From Candidatus Bipolaricaulota bacterium (GTDB taxonomy: Bacteria; Bipolaricaulota; Bipolaricaulia; RBG-16-55-9): a stretch of 13,946 bases of DNA. This document shows, piece after piece, positions 12,507 to 13,946 of this stretch. Under the pieces are notes generated by a model. The model did not search any database. It had not been told where the DNA came from and saw nothing but the letters and a program-made list of their open reading frames with translations. The translations under genes were made by a program, and so were the position numbers. The stretch is from positions 1 to 13,946 of the forward strand of contig JAHEOA010000070.1 in assembly GCA_018609825.1 (NCBI GenBank), read 5' to 3'. Each line of letters starts with the position of its first letter. Positions within the stretch are counted from its first letter, which is position 1.

Positions 12507-13946
12507 TCAAGCCTCGCCGGAGGCAGCGCGTTCCGCAAGGATCGCCCGATAAAGCGGAACGCTCTCCAGGTAATCTCGGCCGGCGTCGTCGTCCAGCTGG
12601 CGCGCCAGCCGGCTCACCAGCGCCTGGGCCTGGCCCAGGTAATGCCGCGCGCGCTCGAGCCTGCCCGCATCGCCGAGGACGCGGTAGAGCCGATAGAGCA
12701 CGCGCGTGTCGTCGATGCCCGGCGGCGTCTCCGCCAGCGTCGACTCGACCGTTCGGGCCCATTCCAAGGCCGCTTTCCCGCGCCCCCGCTTCAGCTCCAC
12801 CGCGGCCAGCGCTGCCCTTGCGTGTTCGGCCAGCTTCCGACTCCCGATCCGCTGGGCCAGGTCGCGGGCGTCGTCCAGCTGACGGTGGGCGTAGGCGAGC
12901 TCACGTTGGGCGAGGGCCAGCTCACCCATGTAGTAGAGCGCCTGGGTCTCGTACCAAGCGTGCTCGTGGGCACGGAATACCTCGAGCGCGTCCCCCAGGC
13001 GCTGGGCGGCCGCGTCGTAGGCCCCCTGATGGATCTGCACGCTCGCGATCGCCATGGCCTCAGCCGCCATGCCCAAGTCATCGCCCGCGTCGGCGCTGTA
13101 GCGGCGAGCGCGCTCGAACGCGGCCAACGCGTCGGTCGGTCGGCCCAGCGCATCATGGAGGATCCCGAGGTTGTTCCAGCTCTTGGCGAGCCCGCCCACG
13201 TCGTCAAGGCGCTCCTGGATCTCGATCACGGTCTCGTACAGCCCCCAAGCCGCCGTCAGGTCTGCCCGATTCTTCTTGAGAAGGGCCAAGTTGTTGAGGC
13301 ACTTGGCCTCGAGCCGCCGGTGGCCGATGCGGCTGGCCAGCTGGCGGCCCTGCTCCCAGTGGACCCCGGCCTCGGCGACGTGATCGCGATAGTAGTGGAG
13401 CGAGCCAAGATTCAAAAACAGACGGGCCTGTTGGGTGTATTCCTCGATCGACTGGCTGAGGCGCATGGCTTGGTCGTAGTAGGCCAGCGCCGCGTCGTAG
13501 CGCTGCCGCTCGACGGACAGCCGGCCCAGACGGGTCCAGATGCGGACCCGGATTCGGTCGGCGCGGAGGCCCTCGGCGGCGCGAAGTTGGGCCAGCGCCT
13601 GCCGGCAGCGCTCGCGCGTCTCCGCCGCATCGCGTCGGGCCGCCGCGCACTGAGCGAGCGCGAAGAGCGCCTCGGCGAGCCCGAGCGGGTCGTCGAGGGC
13701 GGCGAACTGTTCGTAGGCCTGCTCGGCGTGGCGCGTCGAGGCCGCGACGTCCCCCATCGCCCGATGGTACTCTGCCCACTTGATGTGGACCCGCCCCAGC
13801 TTGCCCGGGTCCGCCAACCGACGTGCCAGCTGCTCCGACGCTTGGATCGCGTCCGCCTCCTCGTTGCGGCGTCCCAATCCGTGCAGCAGCTCAATCTGCT
13901 GGCCCATGAGGTCCCAACGGGCGTCCGGCGAGGACGCCTCGGCAAG
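12507..13946 (-). CDS. Partial TPR-repeat protein (C-terminal part)
   Basis: The frame is open from the stop at 12507 to the right edge, so at least 479 residues belong to a longer protein whose N-terminus lies outside; the ATG at 13907 is probably internal. The visible part is a run of tetratricopeptide repeats: helix pairs with GLAEALFALAQCAAARRDAA, AALAYYDQAMRLSQ, ARLFLNLGSLHYYRDHVAEA, KCLNNLALLKKNRADLTAAW, SWNNLGILHDALGRPTDALA and similar, spaced about 40 residues. Such tails are known behind AAA/STAND NTPase or adenylate-cyclase domains in signalling proteins of Chloroflexota and Actinomycetota, with the TPRs binding partners. The ARWDLMGQQIELLHGLG opening resembles the join after an ATPase module, but that module is not in view. 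No signal or membrane segment is visible. Confidence 0.8.
   Translation of the reverse strand, partial: LAEASSPDARWDLMGQQIELLHGLGRRNEEADAIQASEQLARRLADPGKLGRVHIKWAEYHRAMGDVAASTRHAEQAYEQFAALDDPLGLAEALFALAQCAAARRDAAETRERCRQALAQLRAAEGLRADRIRVRIWTRLGRLSVERQRYDAALAYYDQAMRLSQSIEEYTQQARLFLNLGSLHYYRDHVAEAGVHWEQGRQLASRIGHRRLEAKCLNNLALLKKNRADLTAAWGLYETVIEIQERLDDVGGLAKSWNNLGILHDALGRPTDALAAFERARRYSADAGDDLGMAAEAMAIASVQIHQGAYDAAAQRLGDALEVFRAHEHAWYETQALYYMGELALAQRELAYAHRQLDDARDLAQRIGSRKLAEHARAALAAVELKRGRGKAALEWARTVESTLAETPPGIDDTRVLYRLYRVLGDAGRLERARHYLGQAQALVSRLARQLDDDAGRDYLESVPLYRAILAERAASGEA

Noticed and set aside
11321..12538. 405-codon minus-strand open frame
   Set aside because: Antisense to ftsY, whose GTPase motifs are unambiguous.
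1..13946. CRISPR arrays, tRNA or rRNA genes, transposase genes
   Set aside because: No regularly spaced repeats, no cloverleaf-like or rRNA-like sequence and no transposase motifs were seen on reading both strands.

Overview
The window is GC-rich bacterial chromosomal DNA with dense, mostly short-spaced genes and no gene-free stretch longer than 300 bases. A SpoVS homologue, a MenA-type prenyltransferase beside a polyprenyl diphosphate synthase, an isovaleryl/long-chain type acyl-CoA dehydrogenase, a DUF6788-like protein, and a long TPR protein together suggest Chloroflexota or another deep-branching Gram-positive-like lineage. That placement is an inference from gene types, not a measured phylogeny.

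Layout, left to right. (1) 1-1514 (+): the 3' part of a large, probably cell-surface protein. It has an Ala-rich helical stretch, then two copies of a cysteine-containing beta domain around an Ig-like domain. (2) 1607-2974 (-): a serine beta-lactamase-like hydrolase, convergent with the first gene. (3) 3122-3790: a small coiled-coil/CxxxxCxC protein (3182-3595, +) flanked by inverted and direct repeats. Next to it is an AT-rich, hairpin-bearing intergenic island with a perfect consensus sigma-70 promoter pointing left, where no leftward gene is visible. (4) 3791-4168 (-): a small divergent FHA-like protein, facing away from a THUMP-domain RNA methyltransferase (4289-5317, +) that may have a leaderless mRNA. 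(5) 5450-8246 (-): an apparent operon reading leftward, MenA-type UbiA prenyltransferase, then a CPBP membrane protease coupled by an ATGA overlap, then an acyl-CoA dehydrogenase. (6) 8367-12433 (+): polyprenyl diphosphate synthase, spoVS, argS and ftsY, all rightward. (7) 12507-13946 (-): the C-terminal part of a TPR protein running off the right edge.

The clearest functional link is isoprenoid-quinone synthesis. The synthase that makes the prenyl chain and the prenyltransferase that would attach it are transcribed divergently from back-to-back promoters in one 120-base gap. The argS and ftsY genes are translation and secretion housekeeping, with spoVS wedged just ahead of argS. The first and last genes (surface protein, TPR protein) are of the fast-evolving, lineage-specific type.

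The strongest candidates for something undescribed are the repeat-bounded DUF6788-like unit and its orphan promoter, the duplicated domain of the first protein, the tryptophan-substituted motif of the prenyl synthase, and the exact tandem 15-mer ahead of spoVS.
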